Assembly (NCBI RefSeq): GCF_002964605.1
Contig: NZ_PQDH01000005.1
Span: 186,001-250,000 of the forward strand
Direction: 5' to 3'
DNA length: 64,000 nt
Source of the DNA: Vallitalea okinawensis
GTDB taxonomy: Bacteria > Bacillota > Clostridia > Lachnospirales > PQDH01
Shown piece by piece: positions 27,911 to 36,375 of this stretch. Position numbers and translations under genes: made by a program. The notes under the pieces were generated by a model. That model was not told the DNA's origin, ran no database searches, and was given only the letters and a program-made list of their open reading frames with translations. How positions within the stretch are numbered: the first letter of the stretch is position 1; every line of letters starts with the position of its first letter.

Positions 27911-29668
27911 TTAAGGTTTTTCAATCATCAACTTATCTTTAATCCGAATTGTCACTGTGGTTCCTTGATTCTTCATTGAATGTATTGTAAGACTACAGTC
28001 ATCACCATAATAGAGTTTAATGCGTTCCTCTACATTCTTAATACCTATTGAACTGTAATTTTCTCTTGGTTGTTTATCTATTCCACTAGTTAACACTTTA
28101 CTATCAAAACCAATACCATTGTCCCTAATCTCTATGACAATATAGGCATCCTCTTCTCTAATTCGTACAGTAATAAGACCTACATCTTCTTTATCTTCAA
28201 ATGCATATAGAATGCTATTTTCTATAATGGGCTGTAAGAGGAGCACTGGGATCTTAATATGAGCATACTTTTCAGGAATATCAAACTCCACAGTAAAGAT
28301 ATTACCGTACCTCATCTTCTGTAGTCGAATATAGCTTTCCAGACATTTTCTTTCTTCTTCAATGGTAATGAATTCATTGTACTTACCCATAATTCCTTCT
28401 AGAAGAACTCCTAGATCACGCAACATCCCCTCTGCTGTTTTGGCTTCTTCGATTATACACAGCCACTTAATCCCATTTAATGTATTCAATAAGAAGTGAG
28501 GATTGATTTGGGCTTGTAAAGCCTCTAATTTAACCTTCTGTCTAAGTTCTGACTCTATTTTGATTTTTTGTATAAGATCATTAATTTTATCAATCATAGC
28601 ATTAAAGCTAGAGCTTAACATATTAACTTCATAACTGCCTGTAATATTGGATTTAACAGCAAAGTCTCCTTCCTCAACTCGTTGCATTAACTTACTTAAT
28701 TGACGATGTGATTTTGTCAATTGTCCTGATATAAAATAGGTAATAACACCTATGATTAAAAAGAAGAGTATATTGATGAAAATAAAGAAATTTCTAAAAC
28801 CTATTTCATCACTCATTATTGAATCATAAGGAATGGTTTGAACCAAAGTCCATTGGGTTTTAGGTATGGACTGAGTGGAAATAAACACATTTTCATCCTT
28901 AATATCAACGGGCTTCGTGCCATCACTAGGAATGTATTGCATTAACTCATTGGCATAGTCTTTTATATCTTCAAAAGAGCCTGAACTTAAGATAACTTCT
29001 CCATTCTCATTCAATAATAATCGACGTGTTCCATCTAGCTCTTCATCGGATCTTAAAATATGTTTCACTTTCTTTTCATTATATAAATGAATAACTAATA
29101 CACCACAAGGCTGATAATAATCTTTTCGAATTAATCTAACTAGTGTCATACCATTGGCATCTGTATAGTCATTAAAGACACTTCTTGTAGGACCTATCCA
29201 TAAAAAGTATCCGTTAGAGTCCAATGCTTCCATATACCAATCTTCCTGAACCAGTTTATCATACCTATACTTTTCAAGATCACCAGTCGTATAGACATTC
29301 TCATTAAAATCAATAAGTGTGATTTCAACTGTATAAGGATATAAGTTAGCTGCTTCTACCTTACCAACTTTTGATTCCACTTGTCTCATCTTAACAAAAA
29401 AAGCTTCTTCTTCATCGAGAAGAATATCAATAATGGAATCATCCAATACGATGGCATTTGAAGCTATTATCATATCCTCAATAACAGTATCAATACGACT
29501 GCCTATCTGTTCTAAGTTCTGATTGGATAAAGTGATCAGCTTCTCTTTGATAATACTACTTGTATAGAAATAGTTAACACTTTGAAGAATGAGAAGGTAG
29601 ATAACTGTTGTAATTAAAATAGCTATTAAATATTGATATCTAATTTTCATCTGTTTTCTTTTCAACAT
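27911..29668 (-). CDS. YesM-type sensor histidine kinase
   Basis: 585 residues. Membrane segments at about 12-30 and 285-310 flank a large extracellular dCache-like sensor domain. A HAMP region follows, then the His kinase segment with QAQINPHFLLNTLNGIKW (phosphoacceptor His near 395), and an ATPase domain with PVLLLQPIIENSILYAF and IRDNGIGFD. This is the HPK family that pairs with YesN-like regulators in sugar-uptake loci of Firmicutes. The ATG follows GGGGA. It probably senses a sugar or binding protein outside the cell. Confidence 0.92.
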   Translation of the reverse strand: MLKRKQMKIRYQYLIAILITTVIYLLILQSVNYFYTSSIIKEKLITLSNQNLEQIGSRIDTVIEDMIIASNAIVLDDSIIDILLDEEEAFFVKMRQVESKVGKVEAANLYPYTVEITLIDFNENVYTTGDLEKYRYDKLVQEDWYMEALDSNGYFLWIGPTRSVFNDYTDANGMTLVRLIRKDYYQPCGVLVIHLYNEKKVKHILRSDEELDGTRRLLLNENGEVILSSGSFEDIKDYANELMQYIPSDGTKPVDIKDENVFISTQSIPKTQWTLVQTIPYDSIMSDEIGFRNFFIFINILFFLIIGVITYFISGQLTKSHRQLSKLMQRVEEGDFAVKSNITGSYEVNMLSSSFNAMIDKINDLIQKIKIESELRQKVKLEALQAQINPHFLLNTLNGIKWLCIIEEAKTAEGMLRDLGVLLEGIMGKYNEFITIEEERKCLESYIRLQKMRYGNIFTVEFDIPEKYAHIKIPVLLLQPIIENSILYAFEDKEDVGLITVRIREEDAYIVIEIRDNGIGFDSKVLTSGIDKQPRENYSSIGIKNVEERIKLYYGDDCSLTIHSMKNQGTTVTIRIKDKLMIEKP

Positions 29669-29854
29669 CTATATTCCCCATTTATAATTTCTGCTATTTA
29701 CAACCTTATATTTTTCTATTACACTTAAAACGTATTACATTGTACTGTTCATTATAGCATAGTGGAATTTTGTCGTAAACGCTAGTGAAACGATGTATAA
29801 TATTGGTATTACTATTCTAATAATAAGAGTAAGTATTTATAGAGAGGTGGGTTT

Positions 29855-30754
29855 ATTATCAATAAGTATACTGGATTAACGGACTATCTAGAACATTTAT
29901 CCAATGACTATCATCTTGATCTATGCTTCAATGATTTCTCAGGCTTTTTATATATTGATAGTGATCTTGCATCCGCTTTACAACCCTATCTCATACATAA
30001 AAATGCTTTCTGCATGAAGATTAAATCCAAAAGAGAACTTTGGGATAGATGTCTCAAAATGAAAACCAGCATTCTTGATAAAGCTGAGAAAACCAAAAAA
30101 ACTTATTTTGGTATGTGTTACTGCGGTGTCTATGAATATGTAGTTCCAATAATCTGTGATGATATTGTCATTGGCGTCATCTATGCTGGCGAGTTCCACT
30201 CTGACCAAGAAAAAGCCTATAGTCGTATTAAGGCAATATCTGAGGAATACAATATGAACCAAGCGCAACTATTGACTTTATACAATAGTTCTACTCAAGA
30301 TACTATATATTCCCCAGATGAGATTACTAGTCGTCTAGGAATTGTAGCTGATTACTTGGCTTCCCTTTATACGACACTTATTCCTTTGCATAAAAATCTA
30401 AGTAAAAACAATCTAGACACTTATTCTTCTGAGCACTATATTCTGTCCCATGCCATTGAATTCATTGAACAGAATTATTCCTCAGAACTCAATTTACAAA
30501 AGATTTCAAACTTTTGCCATTGTAGTACATCCCACTTGAGTCATATCTTCAAGAAGAATATGAAGGTCAATGTGAAAGCCTATATTAACAAGGTGAGGAT
30601 TGAGCATGCCAAACTGTTATTAAAGAACACTCACCACAATATTTCAGAAATCGCTATAAGTATCGGTTTCAACGATCCTAACTATTTTTCTAATACCTTT
30701 AAAGAAATATGCGGCATGACACCTAGTCAATATAGAAAAACTTATAAGCAATAA
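29855..30754 (+). CDS. PocR-domain AraC family regulator with apparent ATT/ATC start
   Basis: About 299 residues. The N-terminal half is a PocR-like ligand-binding domain (LDLCFNDFSGFLY, then CYCGVYEYVVPIICDDIVIGVIYAGEF). The C-terminal hundred residues are an AraC double helix-turn-helix (ISNFCHCSTSHLSHIFKKNM, ISIGFNDPNYFSNTFKEICG). The frame is open from a TAG at 29840, yet between there and the ATG at 30014 it has no ATG, GTG or TTG. The ribosome binding site AGAGGTGG (29843-29850) points to ATT 29855 or ATC 29858. Starting at 30014 would remove a conserved third of the PocR domain. It converges on the oxidoreductase gene 3 bases away. Confidence 0.75.
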   Translation: MINKYTGLTDYLEHLSNDYHLDLCFNDFSGFLYIDSDLASALQPYLIHKNAFCMKIKSKRELWDRCLKMKTSILDKAEKTKKTYFGMCYCGVYEYVVPIICDDIVIGVIYAGEFHSDQEKAYSRIKAISEEYNMNQAQLLTLYNSSTQDTIYSPDEITSRLGIVADYLASLYTTLIPLHKNLSKNNLDTYSSEHYILSHAIEFIEQNYSSELNLQKISNFCHCSTSHLSHIFKKNMKVNVKAYINKVRIEHAKLLLKNTHHNISEIAISIGFNDPNYFSNTFKEICGMTPSQYRKTYKQ

Positions 30755-30757
30755 CTA

Positions 30758-32521
30758 CTAATATACTCTTATTTCAAAGACACTAAAGTTATCATCACCA
30801 TTGGTATCCTTAAGTATCAGTTTCACTTGGTTACACTGAATACCTTCATTAAGTTGATGGCTTCTGAATCTTAGATGATTGTTCTGAACATCTAAATTAT
30901 GAATGAGTTCTTCATCTTGCCAAAACTCTAATCTATATGCTTTAACAAGTTGTGGAGGTATACTAGGGTGCTGTCTTTTTTGATGGTTCTTAGATAGTGT
31001 AGGCATCGTTTCTGTTGAAAGATCTGGATCAAATTTGACTTGAACTTCTTTGACCTCTTTAACATCAACTAAATCAAGAGAAATCCAATCTTCATCATCG
31101 CCTTTTTTAGTCATCCAACAGTTGCTTTCATCTTTAATCATTCTTGAAAACCCATTGATGACTTGATCGCAATCATATCCTTCTAAGCTTGACGAGCAAG
31201 TTACAACAGCTTCTCTAGCCAAATCTCTTTCATCCCTATTCTTAAATCCAGGTAAGTAACAGTCATCTTTCATGAGTTTATTTTGTAACTCTGTCATATG
31301 TTGATTAATCCCTCTTGGTGTAGTCTCTTTCTCGATTGCCATAGCTGCCGCTGTTCCAATGGCTTGCCCAATGACAGCACAAGTTGCCATAACTCGAGTA
31401 GAACCGAAAGCCATATGAGATGCACTAATACCACGTCCACCTATGTAGAGGTTTTCAATATCTTTAGCATATAAACTTCTATATGGTATGGTATATAAAT
31501 CTTCCGATGGGATAAAGTTGGTTGGTTCTTTATCTGTCGTTTTTAATCCTCCAACCACATGCATATCCATCTCCCATCCACCATAGGCTACTGCATCATC
31601 AAAGATCCTACATTCTAAGACATCCTGTTCTTTCAGAATGTAATCACCTATAACTCTTCTACTTTCCCTTTTACCTGGTAAGAAACCAACCCAATCTAGA
31701 TCAAGATTCTCTGCATGATGATCCCCTTGATTCTTAATATGATCCCAAATACCATAAAGAGCCTTTAAGAGTTCATCCCTTAATCCTTCACCGTCATGTT
31801 TAATATCTAATCCATCACCACCAAGCTCAATCCACCAATAACCACTGGTGATTTCACCATGTCCTCTAAGTCGAAGATCTTCTTCTGTATACGTATTGGC
31901 CCAGAATGGTTTCTCAAATACCACTGGCTTCCCTGTATCGACTGCACGGAATAATAATGTGTTACCCATAACGTAACTATCATTTTCATCAGGAGCATAC
32001 TGTTCTCCAAAGACATTTTTGCCCTCACGACCTTCCATATAACCTGCCACTGCAAGTTCTGAGAGCATCATATCTCCTGTAGTATCAACAAATAATGGGG
32101 CATTGAATTCAAAAGTTTTTTCAGTTGTTAACTGGGTAGCTGTAACGCTATGGATTTTGTTATTCTCTTTGAAAACCTCTGTCATATGGGTGTTAAGGTA
32201 TAGATCTAGATTCTCTTGAAAGTTAGTTTTTTCCCATAAGATTGTATCGAATATTGAAAAAGAATGGTTGGGATTTCTTTTCTTATTTTCAAGCAGTATT
32301 TCTTCAATAATACCTGTTTCTCTTGCATTTTTTCGTTTAGAATGCATATCAGCCCCACAGATATGCATTCTAATCTCTGAGCTAGCATTCCCTCCTAATA
32401 CAGGTCGATTCTGAACTAAGGCAGTCTTAGCCCCATGTCTTGCACTTGCTATAGCTGCACAAACCCCTGACATACCTCCACCAACAACGACTACATCATA
32501 ATTTTTAGTAACATGTAACAT
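30758..32521 (-). CDS. FAD-dependent oxidoreductase with C-terminal beta-sandwich
   Basis: 587 residues. The Rossmann motif VVVVGGGMSGVCAAIASARHG binds FAD near the N-terminus, followed by LGGNASSEIRMHICGA, the mark of the FAD_oxidored family (PF12831). LYIGGRGISASHMAFGSTRVM near residue 370 is the second flavin contact. The last 140 residues resemble a discoidin-like beta-sandwich. Proteins of this type are common in polysaccharide loci; their substrates are mostly unknown. The third ATG region (32521) has AAGGGATGATCC, close to the full anti-16S match, so I prefer it to 32530. No signal peptide is visible. Confidence 0.85.
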   Translation of the reverse strand: MLHVTKNYDVVVVGGGMSGVCAAIASARHGAKTALVQNRPVLGGNASSEIRMHICGADMHSKRKNARETGIIEEILLENKKRNPNHSFSIFDTILWEKTNFQENLDLYLNTHMTEVFKENNKIHSVTATQLTTEKTFEFNAPLFVDTTGDMMLSELAVAGYMEGREGKNVFGEQYAPDENDSYVMGNTLLFRAVDTGKPVVFEKPFWANTYTEEDLRLRGHGEITSGYWWIELGGDGLDIKHDGEGLRDELLKALYGIWDHIKNQGDHHAENLDLDWVGFLPGKRESRRVIGDYILKEQDVLECRIFDDAVAYGGWEMDMHVVGGLKTTDKEPTNFIPSEDLYTIPYRSLYAKDIENLYIGGRGISASHMAFGSTRVMATCAVIGQAIGTAAAMAIEKETTPRGINQHMTELQNKLMKDDCYLPGFKNRDERDLAREAVVTCSSSLEGYDCDQVINGFSRMIKDESNCWMTKKGDDEDWISLDLVDVKEVKEVQVKFDPDLSTETMPTLSKNHQKRQHPSIPPQLVKAYRLEFWQDEELIHNLDVQNNHLRFRSHQLNEGIQCNQVKLILKDTNGDDNFSVFEIRVY

Positions 32522-32664
32522 ATGGATCATCCCTTCAATAGGTTATTTAGTAGCACCAATAAGAATCTTATTTGCTTACTATAACTATATATTTTTTAAC
32601 GCTTACTCTCCTTAAATAATCTGCAAGAAATCTTTAATTTTTTGCAATGATATCTGTGGCATAC

Positions 32665-32688
32665 AAAAAACGAGACTCACAGGTCTCG
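32665..32688 (-). terminator. CGAGAC-type terminator after the histidine kinase
   Basis: CGAGAC (32671-32676) pairs with GTCTCG (32683-32688), with TTTTTT on the minus strand. It resembles three other hairpins in the window. Confidence 0.8.
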
Positions 32689-32714
32689 CTTCGATTATCA
32701 GAAATTATTCTGTT

Positions 32715-33746
32715 TTACTCCTTGTTAACTAATAAGAATACTGAAAAAACACTACCTTCTCCCTTTTTTGATTTTACTTTGATGTAGCCGCCCTGCTTGG
32801 TTATGATTTCTCTAGCTAAATAGAGTCCTATGCCTATACCATCTATCTTCTCCGTATCCTCTCCACGGTAGAATCGCTTGAAAATATGATTGATTTCATG
32901 CTCATAAAGACCAATACCATTATCAGAGATATCAATGCGTGCAAAGAGCTCATATGTCGTAATTGAAATACCTATATAGCCGCCATTCTTCGTATATTTA
33001 ATAGCATTATCAATGATATTAAACAAAGCTTCAGCCGTCCACTTATCATCATGTTTTAACTTTAAATCTGGATTTCCGTCAAAGACTATTTCAATCCCTT
33101 TACTTTCTGCAAAAGGGTAGGCTTGTCTAATGGCTGTGAGTATGGTATCTTCAATGGACTGAATTTTAGGTGTCAATTGAACAACACCGGTTTCCAGTCG
33201 TGATAACTTCACCAGTGACGCTACCAGCCAATTAAGCTTATTGATTTGATTTTGAAGTTTTTTAAGAAACACCATACGTTGACCATGGTCTATACTTTCA
33301 TCCAAAACCAGTGATTCATACATATTAAGATTGGCTAATGGGGTTTTTAGCTGGTGAGCAATATCTGAAATCAAACTCTTAATACTATCTTTTTCTTCTT
33401 TTATTTGTGCATTTCTATATTTTAGAATACTAGATAGTCGGGTTACTTGACTCTGCAATTTGGATAGCATACTGTCCTCTATATCCGTAAATACATCGTT
33501 GTCTTCATCTTTGATAAGAGATTGTATGGTTAAAGATAAGGCTATGAGCATCTTTTGAACCTTCCCTTTGACACAAAACATAAAAAATACCGCCATCATA
33601 CAAAATAGAATAAGAAAAACTACTGCATATAAAAGGATTTGGATAGAAACACCTAACGTTATCAAGCCTATGATAAAGCAAATGGATAGAAATAGATACC
33701 CCAGTCCGAAAGATAAAATGACTTTATTCAAAGATATGTTCATCAT
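32715..33746 (-). CDS. intramembrane-sensing type sensor histidine kinase
   Basis: 343 residues. Two membrane helices (about 10-30 and 34-56) are joined by only a few residues, so there is no extracellular sensor. The kinase core has the His box SDIAHQLKTPLANLNMYES, the N box FNIIDNAIKYTKNGG, and the G boxes DISDNGIGL and GIGIGLYLAREI. Kinases of this build (BceS type) usually sense an ABC transporter that detects cell-wall antibiotics. Its start overlaps the stop of the regulator gene (ATGA), so translation is coupled. The MacB-like exporter 2.6 kb upstream is a candidate partner. Confidence 0.92.
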   Translation of the reverse strand: MMNISLNKVILSFGLGYLFLSICFIIGLITLGVSIQILLYAVVFLILFCMMAVFFMFCVKGKVQKMLIALSLTIQSLIKDEDNDVFTDIEDSMLSKLQSQVTRLSSILKYRNAQIKEEKDSIKSLISDIAHQLKTPLANLNMYESLVLDESIDHGQRMVFLKKLQNQINKLNWLVASLVKLSRLETGVVQLTPKIQSIEDTILTAIRQAYPFAESKGIEIVFDGNPDLKLKHDDKWTAEALFNIIDNAIKYTKNGGYIGISITTYELFARIDISDNGIGLYEHEINHIFKRFYRGEDTEKIDGIGIGLYLAREIITKQGGYIKVKSKKGEGSVFSVFLLVNKE

Positions 33747-34423
33747 TGTTCACCCCACGTATAACCTATTCCAAAGACAGTTTTGATATATTCCGGCTTT
33801 GATGGATTATCTTCAATCTTGGTTCTCAGCCTACGAATATTGACATTGACAGCATTTTCATCAACAAAATTACCATCGATATCCCAAAGTCTCTCAAGGA
33901 TATTGGTTCTTGTTACTACCTTCTTCTTATGATCGATAAGTAACTTAATCAGTTTAAATTCCGTTGCAGTAAGTTTTATAGGTTCTCCTTTTTTAAGAAG
34001 AAGTACTTTATCAAAGTCGATTTGAATATCCATGTATTGATAGATGTTTGAAGTATTAGATGCATGGATGCGTCGCAAGACAGCTGCAACCCTTTCTTTT
34101 AAAACTACTAAACTGAATGGTTTTGTTATGTAATCATCACCGCCATATTGAAAACCTTTTATTATATCTTCTTCTGTATCCATTGCAGTAAGAAAAATGA
34201 TGGGCAGCTGAGAATATTTTCGTATTTTCTTACAGAAAGCGAGTCCTGTTTGATCTGGGAGATTAATGTCCATAATGATTAGATCAATAGCATGATGTTG
34301 CAGTTTACTTTCTGCATCTGCAACATTATAGGAAGATAGAACCATATAACCTTCTTTGGATAACATAAAAGAGATACCTTCATTTAGCCCTTGATCGTCT
34401 TCAACGATTAAAATACTTGTCAT
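33743..34423 (-). CDS. OmpR-family response regulator
   Basis: 226 residues. The receiver domain starts MTSILIVEDDQGLNEG, with the phosphoacceptor in LIIMDINLPDQTGL and the lysine in YITKPFS. The C-terminal winged helix has LTATEFKLIKLLIDHKKKVVTR and VNVNIRRLRTKIED. The ATG at 34423 lies 6 bases after AGGATGG; two earlier in-frame ATGs are less well placed. It is translationally coupled to the kinase. The likely target is the ABC exporter or the genes between. Confidence 0.93.
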   Translation of the reverse strand: MTSILIVEDDQGLNEGISFMLSKEGYMVLSSYNVADAESKLQHHAIDLIIMDINLPDQTGLAFCKKIRKYSQLPIIFLTAMDTEEDIIKGFQYGGDDYITKPFSLVVLKERVAAVLRRIHASNTSNIYQYMDIQIDFDKVLLLKKGEPIKLTATEFKLIKLLIDHKKKVVTRTNILERLWDIDGNFVDENAVNVNIRRLRTKIEDNPSKPEYIKTVFGIGYTWGEQ

Positions 34424-34479
34424 AGCCATCCATCCTTTATTCATTCATAGTCAATCTTTTAAAATTAGTTTAGCATAAG

Positions 34480-34522
34480 AAAAGAAGACTTTAAAGCTCT
34501 ACCTTAAAAGTCCTCTTCTCTC
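34480..34522 (-). terminator. terminator after the prenyltransferase-fold gene
   Basis: AGAAGACTTTAA (34483-34494) pairs with TTAAAAGTCCTCTTCT (34504-34519) with bulges, then TTTTC on the minus strand. It separates the unit at 34573 from the two-component genes. Confidence 0.65.
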
Positions 34523-34572
34523 ATTCAGCTTATCAATAGAATAAATCTATTTAACCATCCACCTCTAAAACC

Positions 34573-35376
34573 CTAATATATTAACCCTTTTTGCTTAAGG
34601 AATCTAAGTATATAGATGGCTGACCATACTCTATTGTATGTGCCGAACTGATGTGGCCAACCACCATCATCTTCTTGATTTTCTTTGATCAGGTTAAGTG
34701 ATATATCGTAAACACGATCTGGAATCGGCATATCATCTTCAATCATCCCCATCACCTGCTGCCAACCAAATTCACTTTCTTCAGGCATCAATATCTTCAT
34801 ACTCCATTCCATAATTCTGGGAGTCTCTTGTAAATGAGGTAGTAACGCAAACGCACTGGAATAAGCCACAGCAGACCAAAAGTCATTTTTAGGAGCTACT
34901 TCATCAAATATTTCTACTAAATAAGACTGTGCTCCTTCAATCATCTTCTTATCCGCAATATTGAGGCGTAGTAACCACTTAAGAGTCACACCTGTCTTAA
35001 ACTCTGGATAAATACCTGGTCCCATGTATGGGGGATGAGGGTATGCTAGAACGCCTTCTGTGTCATCCCACATACCATTTTCGTGTTGAGTCTTCTTTAA
35101 ATAGTTAAGGGTACTCGGAAGCAACTCAGATTCACCCAGTTCAAATTTTGATATATACCCAAGAGCTGCTGCTGTTGTAAATGGTGAACTTATTGCTCCC
35201 GGATACTCAATTTCAAGTCCATTAGCCCATCCACCATCAGGGTTCTGATACTTTGATAGCTCATCTAGTACCTTCTCCTTACTACTTCTACCAGCCACAT
35301 AGTCCAAACATACCTTTTGAAGATCAGTACTGTTATCAATAATGTACTTTTCAGCCTTTTCCATTAGTTCTCTCAT
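34573..35376 (-). CDS. prenyltransferase/squalene cyclase-fold (alpha-alpha toroid) protein
   Basis: 267 residues. Repeated QW-like units are visible: YQNPDGGWANGLE near residue 45, LKKTQHENGMWDD near 90, and NQEDDGGWPHQFG near 240. These mark the alpha-alpha toroid shared by squalene cyclases and protein prenyltransferases. It is about half the length of a true triterpene cyclase and I see no DxDD or QxxDGSW catalytic site, so cyclase activity is doubtful. AGGAGG precedes GTG 35379 and ATG 35376. It is next to a MerR gene on the same strand, probably co-transcribed. Function unknown. Confidence 0.75.
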   Translation of the reverse strand: MRELMEKAEKYIIDNSTDLQKVCLDYVAGRSSKEKVLDELSKYQNPDGGWANGLEIEYPGAISSPFTTAAALGYISKFELGESELLPSTLNYLKKTQHENGMWDDTEGVLAYPHPPYMGPGIYPEFKTGVTLKWLLRLNIADKKMIEGAQSYLVEIFDEVAPKNDFWSAVAYSSAFALLPHLQETPRIMEWSMKILMPEESEFGWQQVMGMIEDDMPIPDRVYDISLNLIKENQEDDGGWPHQFGTYNRVWSAIYILRFLKQKGLIY

Positions 35377-35451
35377 CACTATAAAACCTCCTATTAGTTA
35401 ATTTATAGTTTAATCATAGGACCTATAGTTACTAGAGGGTCAAGGATATTT

Positions 35452-36309
35452 TTACTTTTTTCGTAGAGATAATATAACCTCTGTCACGTAGTTCTCCTCA
35501 ATGCTTGTACTAGTTGCATCAATAATATATTTCTCTGTAGTCGGAACAACATATTCGTATCCCTGTTGATCTATCCAATCAAGAACTTTTCCATAGGACG
35601 CGGGTAGTTTAGAGTATTGACCTTTATGTAACATAGTAGCACCTAGAAATCCACCATACTCCCTTATATTAGGGCATTCCGATAAACTTCCTGCTATTGG
35701 CATACAAACCTCAATATCTGCCTTGCTGAAGTCATATTCAGAATAATGATCATAAAATATAGCCATTAGGGGACCAACTCTGTATAACTTGTATTTATCC
35801 ATTAATGCCCCTAATTCACTGAATCTCTTAATGAAACTACTGGGATTATTGGCGCAATGATATCTAGTGAATAAAACAGGCATGGTAGGAATCGTTTTAA
35901 TTTCAATTCCATCTTTGTTGTCTTTCTTTAAATCCCCTTTTTCACCTAATTGGCTACTCAGCGCTAAGTTATTAATATCCATCTCTAACTTTTCACGTAA
36001 ATAGTCTAGTTCCCTGATGTTCTTTTTTGTTTCCAGCAATTTATCTTCCAGTTTCTTATGAAGTGTTTCCATGTTCTCACCTTTTGCTAGGTGACGTATA
36101 TCTTCTAGTGAGAATCCTGATGCCTTGTAATGTTTGATGATGTTAAGGTCAAGTACTTGTTTCTTAGAATAATATCGATAATTATTTTGAGTATCCACTC
36201 TTTCAGGTAAGAGTAATCCAATTTCATCGTAATATCTCAATGTCTGTATAGGTATATCACACATCTTAGAAATCTGCCCAATAGTGTATAATTCATCATA
36301 ATCTTCTAT
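35452..36309 (-). CDS. MerR family regulator with GyrI-like effector domain, apparent ATA start
   Basis: About 286 residues. The N-terminal MerR helix-turn-helix is clear (LYTIGQISKMCDIPIQTLRYYDEIGLL, here shown in part), followed by a coiled coil (about 75-120) and a GyrI-like ligand-binding domain (about 135-285), the layout of BmrR-type drug sensors. GGGGAGGTG lies upstream; 6 bases after it comes ATA (36309) in frame. The only other in-frame start is a GTG inside that binding site (36318). No ATG fits. So the gene either uses ATA or the poorly spaced GTG. It may control the downstream toroid gene or the ABC exporter. Confidence 0.82.
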   Translation of the reverse strand: MEDYDELYTIGQISKMCDIPIQTLRYYDEIGLLLPERVDTQNNYRYYSKKQVLDLNIIKHYKASGFSLEDIRHLAKGENMETLHKKLEDKLLETKKNIRELDYLREKLEMDINNLALSSQLGEKGDLKKDNKDGIEIKTIPTMPVLFTRYHCANNPSSFIKRFSELGALMDKYKLYRVGPLMAIFYDHYSEYDFSKADIEVCMPIAGSLSECPNIREYGGFLGATMLHKGQYSKLPASYGKVLDWIDQQGYEYVVPTTEKYIIDATSTSIEENYVTEVILSLRKK

Positions 36310-36375
36310 CTGGAACACCTCCCCACTTTAGGTATATTATATCACCTAACACCCTTCAAGTGGTAGTCCCTTTGA

